This document shows positions 1-7,608 of a stretch of DNA of 64,000 nt, piece after piece. The stretch is from positions 682,001-746,000 of the forward strand of contig NZ_SMFQ01000005.1 in assembly GCF_004339015.1 (NCBI RefSeq), written 5' to 3'. A program made the translations under genes and the position numbers. This DNA is from Cocleimonas flava (GTDB lineage Bacteria > Pseudomonadota > Gammaproteobacteria > Thiotrichales > Thiotrichaceae). A model generated the notes under the pieces. The model searched no databases, had not been told where the DNA came from, and was given only the letters and a program-made list of their open reading frames with translations. The number at the start of each line of letters is the position of its first letter. Position 1 is the stretch's first letter.

Positions 1-326
1 TTTACTCCCTTTATTTTTAGTAAATAAACGATAAATACATCTTCAGAATGGGCCACGCCAGCATCTGGAAAACAACGTCACTCCCCTACTTAAATAACAG
101 CTCGTTTTTGTTTTATAAAAACGACATTGGAATTTATGCAGAGCTAGGCATTTTTTATCGAGCTTTTACCTAATAGGTCAAACAGTCGTTGAGAACATCA
201 AGTGCAACCATTGATTTAATCGCCCGAGTTTTAACTATTAAGCGCACTTAATTTGCTTTATCAAATTTGTTTACTACTCTATTAGTATCCCAGACCACTA
301 TTCCAGCAAAAACCAAGGACAATTAG
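1..326. other. Intergenic region upstream of aapJ
   Basis: I see no credible coding region here. The stretch is AT-rich and presumably holds the aapJ promoter. The only clear signal is a Shine-Dalgarno-like AAGGA about 8-12 bases before the aapJ ATG. I could not identify a convincing -35/-10 pair. Confidence 0.5.
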
Positions 327-1349
327 ATGAAAGAACTATTTCAGTTTACAAAAGTTTCAGCCCTCATTTTAGGCTTAGCAATGATCACGACTACCGCCAG
401 TGCAAGTACATTGGAAGATGTAAAAAAGAAAGGCGTTTTAAGCTGTGGCGTTAGTGAAGGTGTTCCAGGCTTTTCTAATCCTGACTCTTCCGGTAAGTGG
501 GTTGGTTTAGATGTGGATATGTGTCGTGCTGTTGCCGCGGCAGTGCTTGGTGATCCGACTAAAATAAAGTTTGTGCCATTGGCATCAAAGCAGAAAATAA
601 TAGCCGTAACCAGCGGACAAGTTGATTTAACCTCACGTACTACCACCTGGACGATGAAACGAGACACCAAAGAAGGCGCCGATTTTACTGCGGTTGTTTA
701 CTATGATGGTCAAGGTTTTATGGTACGTAAAGAAGACGGTATCAAAAGTGCCAAAGAAATGAGTGGAGCAAGTGTTTGTGTAACCACAGGTACAACTACC
801 GAACTAAATATTGCCGATTATTCAAGAGCCAATAATTTGAAATTAGAAGCCGTTGTTTTTGACGGTAAAAAAGAAGCCCTAAATGCTTATGCCTCAGGTC
901 GCTGTGATGTATTTACAACCGATACAAGCCAATTAGCCTCTTTAAGAACGACGTTAAAAGACCCAGAAAATCATATCATTCTTCCAGAAATTATCTCAAA
1001 AGAACCACTATCACCGTTAGTTCGTCACGGTGACAATCAATGGAAAGATATCATCACCTGGGTAATTTTCGGCTTAATTAATGCTGAAGAAAAAGGTGTG
1101 ACTGCGGCTAATGCAGCAGAGATGAAAGCCAAATCTACAGACCCTACTGTGCAACGCATGCTAGGTAAAACAGGAGACCTCGGTACTTTTATTGGTCTGG
1201 ATAACGACTGGCTACTTCGTGCAATCACAAGTGTGGGTAATTACGGCGAAATATATGAGCGCAATTTAACCAAAACCTTAGGTCTTGAGCGCGGCGTTAA
1301 TCAGCTCTGGAGTAAAGGCGGTATTCTTTACGCTTCACCTTTAAGATAA
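327..1349 (+). CDS. aapJ: General L-amino acid ABC transporter substrate-binding protein
   Basis: Periplasmic binding protein of an Aap/Bzt-type importer for polar L-amino acids. The 340-residue product starts with a Sec signal peptide (hydrophobic core about residues 10-26, cleavage near TASA-S). It continues with the SBP family 3 fold, including GVSEGVPGFSNPD near residue 42 and the GLDVDMCRAVAAAVLG segment near residue 60. Length matches the AapJ family. It is the first gene of an aapJQMP block. The 200-base gap before aapQ holds a strong hairpin, which fits higher expression of the binding protein than of the membrane components. The substrate range (Glu, Asp, Gln, Asn, His) is known for the family and is not visible in the sequence. 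Confidence 0.93.
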   Translation: MKELFQFTKVSALILGLAMITTTASASTLEDVKKKGVLSCGVSEGVPGFSNPDSSGKWVGLDVDMCRAVAAAVLGDPTKIKFVPLASKQKIIAVTSGQVDLTSRTTTWTMKRDTKEGADFTAVVYYDGQGFMVRKEDGIKSAKEMSGASVCVTTGTTTELNIADYSRANNLKLEAVVFDGKKEALNAYASGRCDVFTTDTSQLASLRTTLKDPENHIILPEIISKEPLSPLVRHGDNQWKDIITWVIFGLINAEEKGVTAANAAEMKAKSTDPTVQRMLGKTGDLGTFIGLDNDWLLRAITSVGNYGEIYERNLTKTLGLERGVNQLWSKGGILYASPLR

Positions 1350-1361
1350 ATATTCCGATTT

Positions 1362-1433
1362 AAAACCATCTGCGTATCTATTCTGCATAACTACTCTAAG
1401 TACCTACTCTAAGGTACCTACGCAGATGGTTTT
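1362..1433 (+). promoter_or_regulatory. Intergenic hairpin between aapJ and aapQ
   Basis: A perfect 15-bp inverted repeat (AAAACCATCTGCGTA at 1362-1376 and its complement at 1419-1433) encloses a 42-base loop. Inside the loop the motif CTACTCTAAG is tandemly repeated (about 1391-1413). There is no T-tract. It may stabilise the aapJ mRNA 3' end or attenuate transcription into aapQMP. That role is inference from analogous binding-protein operons. Confidence 0.6.
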
Positions 1434-1549
1434 GAATGGATCATTGTTTATTAAGATGAACTTGTGACAGTTTTAGGTGAGTCTAGATAATTTAAAAATA
1501 ATTAAAGTGGGCTAGAACGTCCATTATTTCCCACACTTAGGTAGTTTGC

Positions 1550-2722
1550 TTGAAAATCCTCGTCAGTCAGATTAAACAAAGCTTTAACAATATCAGTGTC
1601 AGCGGCCTAGTCGGTCAAATGTTTGTGCTTGGGCTGATTTTTTACGGTTCGTATTTCCTGTTATTAACAACCCAGGAGAATTTGACGGCACGCGGAATTG
1701 ATTCTGGCTTTAAGTTTTTAAATAGCGAAGCTGGCCTGCCAATCAGTGATAGCCTCATCGAATACAGCCCAGCCAAAAGCTACGGCACTGCTTTTTTAGT
1801 CGGTATTTTAAATACTCTATTTGTATCCTTTATTGCGATTATATTTGCAACCATTTTAGGCGTAATCGTAGGTGTCGGTCGTACCTCAAAAAACTGGGTA
1901 ATCTCCAAGGTATCCGCATTTTTTGTTGAAACCTTACGAAATATTCCGCTATTACTTACTCTTTTATTTATTTACACGGTGGCGCTAGGCACTTTGCCAC
2001 GCGCAAAAACACCCTTCAACCCTATTGAAGGAGTGTTTCTAAGCCGGCGTGGCTTATACCTTCCAGACCCGATTGCACATGATGGTTTTGGGCTTGTGGT
2101 GGCGGCATTCTTTGCGGCCATTGCTATTGCTTACTTCTTCACAAAGTGGGCGAAAAAATTACAGATTCGTACCGGTCGGGCGTTACCGAAAACGCTGATT
2201 TCACTGTTAGTGATTATAGTATTACCGTTATTGGTATTTTTCATCCTGGGTAAACCGATGAGTTTGGAATACGCCGAATTGAAAGGCTTCAATTTTGTTG
2301 GCGGCATTGTCTTAAAACCTGAATTCTCCGCCCTACTCTTAGGCTTAATACTTTATACCGCAGCCTATATTGGAGAAAATGTACGCAGTGGACTCCAGTC
2401 CGTTCCTGCGGGTCAAATCGAGGCAGCGAGAGCATTACGTGTACCCAAAAGCGTAATTATTCGTAAAGTATTATTACCTCAGGCTCTGCGTGTGACTATT
2501 CCGGCAACCACCAATGACTATACGAGTCTGGTGAAAAACAGTTCGTTAGCGGTGGCTATTGGTTATCCCGATATGGTATCCATAGGTGGCACGATTATTG
2601 GTCAAAATGGCCAAGCGATAGAAATCATTGCAATGTGGATGGCAGTTTACATGACCATCAACCTCATCATCTCCGCTCTCATGAACTGGCTAAACAGCCG
2701 CGTTCAAATAGTTGAAAGGTAA
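1550..2722 (+). CDS. aapQ: General L-amino acid ABC transporter permease
   Basis: First of two inner-membrane permeases of the Aap importer. The 390-residue protein has an early membrane span (about 22-45), then the large periplasmic insertion typical of AapQ/BztB, further spans, and a C-terminal BPD_transp_1 domain. The EAA loop reads QIEAARALRVPKSVIIRKVLLPQALR, near residues 288-315, and contacts the ATPase. The chosen start is TTG at 1550, because no in-frame ATG gives a full-length N-terminus; its ribosome site is weak. It is followed by aapM after 5 bases, so the two are translated together. Confidence 0.92.
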   Translation: MKILVSQIKQSFNNISVSGLVGQMFVLGLIFYGSYFLLLTTQENLTARGIDSGFKFLNSEAGLPISDSLIEYSPAKSYGTAFLVGILNTLFVSFIAIIFATILGVIVGVGRTSKNWVISKVSAFFVETLRNIPLLLTLLFIYTVALGTLPRAKTPFNPIEGVFLSRRGLYLPDPIAHDGFGLVVAAFFAAIAIAYFFTKWAKKLQIRTGRALPKTLISLLVIIVLPLLVFFILGKPMSLEYAELKGFNFVGGIVLKPEFSALLLGLILYTAAYIGENVRSGLQSVPAGQIEAARALRVPKSVIIRKVLLPQALRVTIPATTNDYTSLVKNSSLAVAIGYPDMVSIGGTIIGQNGQAIEIIAMWMAVYMTINLIISALMNWLNSRVQIVER

Positions 2723-2727
2723 GACAG

Positions 2728-3825
2728 ATGACTAATCCAACTATTTTTGTTCCCAAGCCTGATCGTGAGGCACCTGCCCAAGCAAAAGGTTTTCTGCACT
2801 GGCTAAAACATCATGTCTTTAACGGCTGGTTTAATTCTGCATTAGCGTTGAGCCTGATCGCGATAATAGTATTAACTGTTCCGCAAGTTATCCAATGGGC
2901 GTTTATAAAAGCCACCTGGGTGGGTGATTCTGCAAACTGCAAAACTAGTCCCGATGGCGCTTGCTGGTCATTTATCGCGGCCAAATTTCGTGTGTTAATG
3001 GTTGGCGTTTACCCCGCAGCAGAAAGTTGGCGTGGAATTGTTGGTGCATTGGTATTGGCTATTTTGATCATCACGACCATTACCAATCACTTGAAAGGAA
3101 AAGTCTTGATAGTGGCGTGGTTGCTGCTACCCGTTTTTGGTTACTGGATTATAGGTGGTGGCTTTGGCTTAAACGAAGTCGATCAGTCATCGTGGGGCGG
3201 ATTAATGCTGAGTGTATTACTGGCACTCGTCGGTATTATCGTTTCAATTCCACTAGGTATCGTCTTAGCCTTAGGGCGTTTTTCAGGCTCACCCATCACT
3301 AAATCACTGTGCATTGGCTTCATCGAAACCGTCCGTGGCGTGCCCCTTATTACGATATTGTTTATGTCATCGGTGATGATGCCATTGTTTTTACCGCCCG
3401 GTTTCATAATCGATAATATGTTGCGAATTCAAACCGGAATGATCTTTTTCTCTGCCGCTTATGTCGCAGAAGTCGTCCGTGGTGGACTGCAAGCACTGCC
3501 TAAAGGGCAATTTGAAGCCGCATCTTCATTGGGAATTAACTACCCTAAAACACTCTATTTGATTGTATTGCCACAAGCGCTGCGCCATGTATTACCGCCG
3601 CTGATAGGGCGTTGTATCTCCATGTTTAAAAACACGTCACTGGTTATCATTGTGGGGCTACTGGATTTCTTGGGTATGATTAAGTCAGCCTCTCTCGATT
3701 CTGAATGGCTAGGTTTTGAAACCGAAGCCTATGTATTTGGTGCCGTGGTTTATTTTTCAATTTGCTATTCCCTAAGCCGTTATGGTGCTCATTTAGAAAA
3801 ATCTGACCCTGTTTTACAAAAATAA
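2728..3825 (+). CDS. aapM: General L-amino acid ABC transporter permease
   Basis: Second permease of the heterodimeric Aap channel, 365 residues. An N-terminal span (about 38-55) precedes a periplasmic segment with two cysteines. The C-terminal half holds the polar amino-acid permease domain with the EAA signature FEAASSLGINYPKTLYLIVL (near residue 262), where the ATPase docks. Starts 5 bases after aapQ and ends 13 bases before aapP, so it is in the same operon. Length and topology fit the AapM/BztC family. Confidence 0.92.
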   Translation: MTNPTIFVPKPDREAPAQAKGFLHWLKHHVFNGWFNSALALSLIAIIVLTVPQVIQWAFIKATWVGDSANCKTSPDGACWSFIAAKFRVLMVGVYPAAESWRGIVGALVLAILIITTITNHLKGKVLIVAWLLLPVFGYWIIGGGFGLNEVDQSSWGGLMLSVLLALVGIIVSIPLGIVLALGRFSGSPITKSLCIGFIETVRGVPLITILFMSSVMMPLFLPPGFIIDNMLRIQTGMIFFSAAYVAEVVRGGLQALPKGQFEAASSLGINYPKTLYLIVLPQALRHVLPPLIGRCISMFKNTSLVIIVGLLDFLGMIKSASLDSEWLGFETEAYVFGAVVYFSICYSLSRYGAHLEKSDPVLQK

Positions 3826-3838
3826 TTAAGAGCCTGAG

Positions 3839-4645
3839 ATGACAGAAAATACACTAAACAGCGAAGTCAAAAACAGCGACACCATAGACAACGACGCCAC
3901 AAACAACAAAGAAATAACCATCGAATTCAAAAACGTGAATAAATGGTATGGCGATTTTCATGCACTAAAAGACATCAACCTGAAAGTCCACAAAGGCGAG
4001 CGCATCGTTATTTGCGGTCCTTCGGGCTCCGGGAAATCCACCCTGATTCGCTGCATTAATCACCTGGAAGAAATTCAAGAAGGTCGAATTTACATTGATC
4101 AGCAAGAACTGGCGGGTAGTGAAAAACAAATCGATAATGTCTGTCGTGAAGTGGGGATGGTTTTTCAGCAGTTCAATCTGTTTCCTCACATGACGATTCT
4201 TGAAAACCTCTGCTTAGCGCCAGTTTGGGCGAATAAACTGCCACAAATAGAAGCAGAAAAAATAGCCTTAAAACACCTGCACCGTGTCGGAATCGGGGAT
4301 CAGGCAGATAAATACCCGGGACAACTATCCGGTGGGCAACAACAGCGTGTCGCGATAGCCCGCGCACTGTGTATGAGTCCCAAAATTCTACTCTTCGATG
4401 AGCCAACATCCGCCCTCGATCCAGAGATGATCAAAGAAGTGTTAGACGTCATGGTCGAACTGGCAGAAAGCGGCATAACCATGATTTGCGTCACCCACGA
4501 AATGGGATTCGCACAATCTGTCGCCGACCGAGTGATCTTTATGGATGTCGGCGAAATAATCGAAGAAAAAGCCCCATACGAGTTTTTCAACAATCCAGAA
4601 ATGGATAGAACCCAAAAATTCCTGGAGCAAATTCTGTCGAATTAA
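3839..4645 (+). CDS. aapP: General L-amino acid ABC transporter ATP-binding protein
   Basis: ATPase that powers the AapQM permease. The 268-residue sequence shows Walker [10 protein letters not shown] (about residues 61-69), a Q-loop, the ABC signature LSGGQQQR (about 162-169), Walker B ILLFDEP (about 182-188) and the H-loop THE (about 218-220). The first about 25 residues are polar and Asn/Asp-rich with no known role. It is the last gene of the operon. A G-rich repeat element with a T-tract follows 6 bases after the stop and probably terminates transcription. Confidence 0.94.
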   Translation: MTENTLNSEVKNSDTIDNDATNNKEITIEFKNVNKWYGDFHALKDINLKVHKGERIVICGPSGSGKSTLIRCINHLEEIQEGRIYIDQQELAGSEKQIDNVCREVGMVFQQFNLFPHMTILENLCLAPVWANKLPQIEAEKIALKHLHRVGIGDQADKYPGQLSGGQQQRVAIARALCMSPKILLFDEPTSALDPEMIKEVLDVMVELAESGITMICVTHEMGFAQSVADRVIFMDVGEIIEEKAPYEFFNNPEMDRTQKFLEQILSN

Positions 4646-4651
4646 ATTTAT

Positions 4652-4681
4652 AGTCACCCCCCTACTTTGGGGCACTTTTTT
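4652..4681 (-). repeat. G-rich terminator-like repeat, copy 1
   Basis: Reverse-oriented copy (CACCCCCCTACTTTGGGG core followed by GCAC and six T). CCCC pairs with GGGG and the outer AGT pairs with ACT, giving a bulged hairpin plus T-tract immediately after aapP. It could act as an intrinsic terminator. Confidence 0.75.
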
Positions 4682-4706
4682 ATAGAATCATTATTTAGGT
4701 ACGCTT

Positions 4707-5684
4707 TCAAATAATAAGACTCACAACCACATTACCCTTCTTCCGCCCTGTTTCAATGTAGCGGTGTGCATCCGCTGTTTCTGCCAATGAGTAAGTTCTA
4801 TCTATTACCGATTTAATTTCGCCTGATTTATACAATGGTATTAATTCATCAATCATTACTCGAAGCTCTTTTGCAGGTCGTAAACCAGTCGCAGAGAATC
4901 TGGCTTTTTTAGACATGAATGTTGAAGTCCACATCATCTGTATCAAGAGTGGAAAACTCAAAACAGGTGAAAGATAAGCACCCTGCTCTTTTAGATTTTT
5001 CCGGCATTCACAAAACGAACTTTTGCCAACGGCATCATAAACAAGGTCGTAACTGTTCCCCATTTTAGTAAAGTCCTCCTCATGATAATCAATCACTTTA
5101 TCAGCACCGAGTGATTGCACTAACTCCACATTTGCACGACTACAAACACCTGTTACTTCTGCACCCAACGCTTTTGCTATTTGCACAGCGGCACTTCCCA
5201 GGCTACCCGAAGCTCCATTGATAAGAATACTCTGACCTCTTTTCAACTGACCAATATCTTTTAAAAACGCATAAGACGTTAAAGCACCATCGCAAATTGG
5301 GGCCGCTTCTTCGTGGCTGAGATTATCCGGTAAAATTGAAATCACTGCGTCTTCAGCAATGCAAATGTATTCAGCATTTGCGCTAAAATTAACACCTGTT
5401 TCACCAAAAACTTTATCGCCCATTTTAAATTGCGTGACACTTCTTCCTATCTCTTCTACTTCTCCTGAAAAGCCTGTGCCAGAGATAGGGTGCTTATGTT
5501 TTGCAAGGCCGAGAAATAAGCGACCATAACAAGGCTTGCCCTCTCTTATCATGCTGTCTGCCGTGGTAATGCTGGTCGCCCACACTTTAACCAAAACTTC
5601 GTTTGCTTTCGGTGTCGGCTTCTCAACCTCTGATACCCGAATCACCGCGGGTGAGCCATAGCCTGAATAGGTAACTGCTTTCAT
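4707..5684 (-). CDS. Zinc-independent MDR family oxidoreductase (quinone-oxidoreductase-like)
   Basis: Cytosolic NAD(P)H-dependent medium-chain dehydrogenase/reductase of 325 residues. The N-terminal GroES-like domain (about 1-115) lacks the Cys/His pattern of zinc alcohol dehydrogenases. The Rossmann part has the nucleotide-binding motif INGASGSLGSAAVQIAKALG (about 150-169), and CSRANVELVQSLGADKVIDY follows. This matches quinone reductase/crotonyl-CoA-reductase-like MDRs; the substrate cannot be told. It is divergent from a LysR gene with a 159-base shared promoter region containing three GTTTAAC repeats, so it is probably that regulator's target. Confidence 0.8.
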   Translation of the reverse strand: MKAVTYSGYGSPAVIRVSEVEKPTPKANEVLVKVWATSITTADSMIREGKPCYGRLFLGLAKHKHPISGTGFSGEVEEIGRSVTQFKMGDKVFGETGVNFSANAEYICIAEDAVISILPDNLSHEEAAPICDGALTSYAFLKDIGQLKRGQSILINGASGSLGSAAVQIAKALGAEVTGVCSRANVELVQSLGADKVIDYHEEDFTKMGNSYDLVYDAVGKSSFCECRKNLKEQGAYLSPVLSFPLLIQMMWTSTFMSKKARFSATGLRPAKELRVMIDELIPLYKSGEIKSVIDRTYSLAETADAHRYIETGRKKGNVVVSLII

Positions 5685-5716
5685 AATGTGCCTTTCAATA
5701 AAAAATTAATAATGGT

Positions 5717-5748
5717 GTTTAACTGTTGTTGTTTAACGGTTGTTTAAC
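5717..5748. promoter_or_regulatory. Triple GTTTAAC direct repeat in divergent promoter region
   Basis: GTTTAAC occurs at 5717-5723, 5731-5737 and 5742-5748, between the MDR gene and the LysR gene. Tandem direct repeats 11-14 bases apart could be a regulator-binding array. No function is proven. Confidence 0.35.
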
Positions 5749-5843
5749 TCATAGAAAACATCGTAATCCATACACTTAAGAATAGTAATTACCTAAATTC
5801 GCATTAAAGACATACAATTATGCATAGATAGGAGATGAGACTA

Positions 5844-6731
5844 ATGGACTGGAGATCAATAAAGTTTGACTGGAATCGCGCCCGCGCATTTTTAGTCACC
5901 GCAGAAGAAGGCTCACTGTCAGCAGCCGCACGCGCCTTAGGCATGACGCAGCCGACACTTGGCCGCCAAGTATCAGCACTTGAAAAAGAGTTGGGAGTCG
6001 CCCTATTCGAACGCGTAGGACTGGGGCTAATTCTTACACCAAGTGGTTTAGATCTGGTGGAACACGTCAGAGCAATGGGAGATGCCGCAAGTCGCGTATC
6101 ACTAACAGCAAGCGGACAATCACAAAGTATCGAAGGCAATGTATGTATAAGTTGTAGCGAATACTATGCCGTCTACAAACTACCAGCAATTGTCAAAAAA
6201 CTACGAAAATTAGAACCAAAAATCACCATCGAAATAATCGCTACCAGCACCACCAGCGACTTGAGAAGACGCGAAGCAGATATCGCAATTCGTAACTTTC
6301 GACCGACACAACCCGAGCTGATTGCGAAAAAAATCAAAGACGTTTATGCGAGGCTCTACGCAACACCCGAGTACCTAAATGAAATTGGTGAACTCAAAAA
6401 ACCTGAAGACCTAAGTCGTGCGGACTTTATAAGTTTTGATGAAATCGACGGATTAATCACGGGTCTCAATGCAATGGGTTTAACACTCACCAAGAAAAAC
6501 TTCCCATTACAAACAGAACATTTCATCACTCATTGGGAATTAGCAAAACAGGGGTTAGGCATCGGTATCATGCCCGAAGAATTAGGCGAAAAAGAAACCG
6601 CAATAGTTCAGGCTTTACCAACACTCGCACCGATAGAATTCCCCATCTGGCTTACAGCCCATCGAGAGCTAAATACAAGTAGAAGAATCAGAATGGTATT
6701 TGATTTATTGGCTAAGGAGTTGGCTGAATAA
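5844..6731 (+). CDS. LysR-family transcriptional regulator
   Basis: The product has an N-terminal winged helix-turn-helix (SLSAAARALGMTQPTLGRQVSALEKELG, about residues 24-51) followed by a LysR substrate-binding domain to the C-terminus. I prefer the ATG at 5844 to the one at 5835, because GGAG at 5831-5834 lies 9 bases before 5844 but touches 5835. That gives 295 residues. It reads away from the MDR oxidoreductase gene, the usual arrangement for a LysR regulator and its target. The inducer is unknown. A G-rich repeat element abuts the stop codon. Confidence 0.85.
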   Translation: MDWRSIKFDWNRARAFLVTAEEGSLSAAARALGMTQPTLGRQVSALEKELGVALFERVGLGLILTPSGLDLVEHVRAMGDAASRVSLTASGQSQSIEGNVCISCSEYYAVYKLPAIVKKLRKLEPKITIEIIATSTTSDLRRREADIAIRNFRPTQPELIAKKIKDVYARLYATPEYLNEIGELKKPEDLSRADFISFDEIDGLITGLNAMGLTLTKKNFPLQTEHFITHWELAKQGLGIGIMPEELGEKETAIVQALPTLAPIEFPIWLTAHRELNTSRRIRMVFDLLAKELAE

Positions 6732-6763
6732 AAAAAGTGCCTATAAGGTGGGGGGTGGCTTTC
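6732..6763 (+). repeat. G-rich terminator-like repeat, copy 2
   Basis: Forward copy directly after the LysR stop: A-tract, GTGCCTATAAG, GTGGGGGGTGG, CTTT. It forms an inverted pair with the copy at 6910-6938, with the second hairpin family (6845-6877) between them. Confidence 0.7.
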
Positions 6764-6844
6764 TTAGGCTTACCAAAAGCCAAGAATGACAAGTCAAATA
6801 ATTGAGTTATTCGTTTAAAAAACAAAACGATAAGCTCACTAAAG

Positions 6845-6877
6845 TCCATCGTAGATTCCACAAGGAATCGTCGATGT
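6845..6877 (+). repeat. Second hairpin repeat family (CATCGTAGATTCC), copy A
   Basis: Imperfect palindrome: CATCGTAGATTCC, loop ACAA, GGAATCGTCGATG. GATTCC/GGAATC and ATCG/CGAT pair around a TA/GT internal mismatch. Related copies occur at 16206-16237 and 24570-24602, each close to a G-rich repeat. Confidence 0.65.
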
Positions 6878-6909
6878 TCAAGCTGGAATAGATGTTATTA
6901 CGATTGCTA

Positions 6910-6938
6910 AGTCACCCCCCTACTTTTGGGCACTTTTT
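6910..6938 (-). repeat. G-rich terminator-like repeat, copy 3
   Basis: Reverse copy: AGTCACCCCCCTACTTTTG, GGCAC and five T. It lies downstream of the minus-strand glutaredoxin gene and forms an inverted pair with copy 2. Confidence 0.7.
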
Positions 6939-7009
6939 AATCGCACTTAAGTTTATTGTTAGATTATTGTCTTGCGACCTACGTTCGACTTAGTTGAGCT
7001 AAATCCTAT

Positions 7010-7267
7010 TTAACCGCCGAGTAACTCATCCAGCTTGCCATTGCTATCCAACGCTTTTAGATCAGCAAAGTCACCAATGTGCTGATCATTGATGAATATT
7101 TGCGGTATGGACTTCTGCCCACAACGCTCAATCATCGCATCTTTTTCGAGTGGCATTAAATCTAGCAGATACTCCTCATAGTCAACACCCTTCGCTTTCA
7201 GAAACGCCTTGGCATCTACGCAGTGTCTGCAAAAACTGGTACCGTATATTTCAACCTTGACTGTCAT
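7010..7267 (-). CDS. Glutaredoxin
   Basis: Small thiol-disulfide oxidoreductase of 85 residues with the thioredoxin fold. The redox motif is CRHC (residues 13-16), where GrxC proteins usually have CPYC. The glutathione-binding SIPQIFIN with cis-proline (about 54-61) and IGDFADLKALD (about 64-74) are present. It starts 12 bases after the GDCCVxC gene and forms the tail of the metal-efflux operon region, suggesting a thiol-repair role under metal stress (inference). Confidence 0.88.
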   Translation of the reverse strand: MTVKVEIYGTSFCRHCVDAKAFLKAKGVDYEEYLLDLMPLEKDAMIERCGQKSIPQIFINDQHIGDFADLKALDSNGKLDELLGG

Positions 7268-7279
7268 AAGTTATATTTT

Positions 7280-7498
7280 TTATGTTGAACAACAATCTGT
7301 CCCTGCCTGGATAGGTGGGCAGGCAACAGTCCCATAAGAACAAAAAACACAGCAATCACCCTTTAACGGCTTAAGCAGGGTTTTACATTCTGTGCACTCG
7401 TAATACCATTGACACGCATCCGTTGGCATAGTTTCTGTTTCTGCATGCTCACAGACTGGGCACGTAATAGTAGATTCTAAAAGTATCTCTTTAGCCAT
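7280..7498 (-). CDS. GDCCVxC-domain small metal-binding-like protein
   Basis: A 72-residue protein with nine cysteines. It has CPVC (about 13-16), CTEC (about 35-38), the family signature GDCCVFC (about 47-53) with SYGTVACPPIQ, and a C-terminal CC. The pattern looks like paired zinc-ribbon knuckles plus a thiol-rich motif. Some relatives carry selenocysteine in the signature; this copy uses Cys. Family function is not established, though members often sit with mercury or copper resistance genes. Here it lies between a TolC gene and a glutaredoxin on the same strand. Confidence 0.8.
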   Translation of the reverse strand: MAKEILLESTITCPVCEHAETETMPTDACQWYYECTECKTLLKPLKGDCCVFCSYGTVACPPIQAGTDCCST

Positions 7499-7569
7499 TA
7501 ATTACTCCTTACTTTGGCATAGTAACTTACCAAGGTTCGTTTAAGGAAAAATGTTAAATTTAACTACCC

Positions 7570-7604
7570 AAAAAAGAGCCTCAAAGGTGGGGGGTGGCTT
7601 TAAA
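7570..7604 (+). repeat. G-rich terminator-like repeat, copy 4
   Basis: Core AAAGGTGGGGGGTGGCTTTA. On the minus strand it reads GCCACCCCCC, spacer, GAGGCTC and six T just after the second tolC gene, so it can serve as that gene's terminator. Confidence 0.7.
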
Positions 7605-7608
7605 AATA

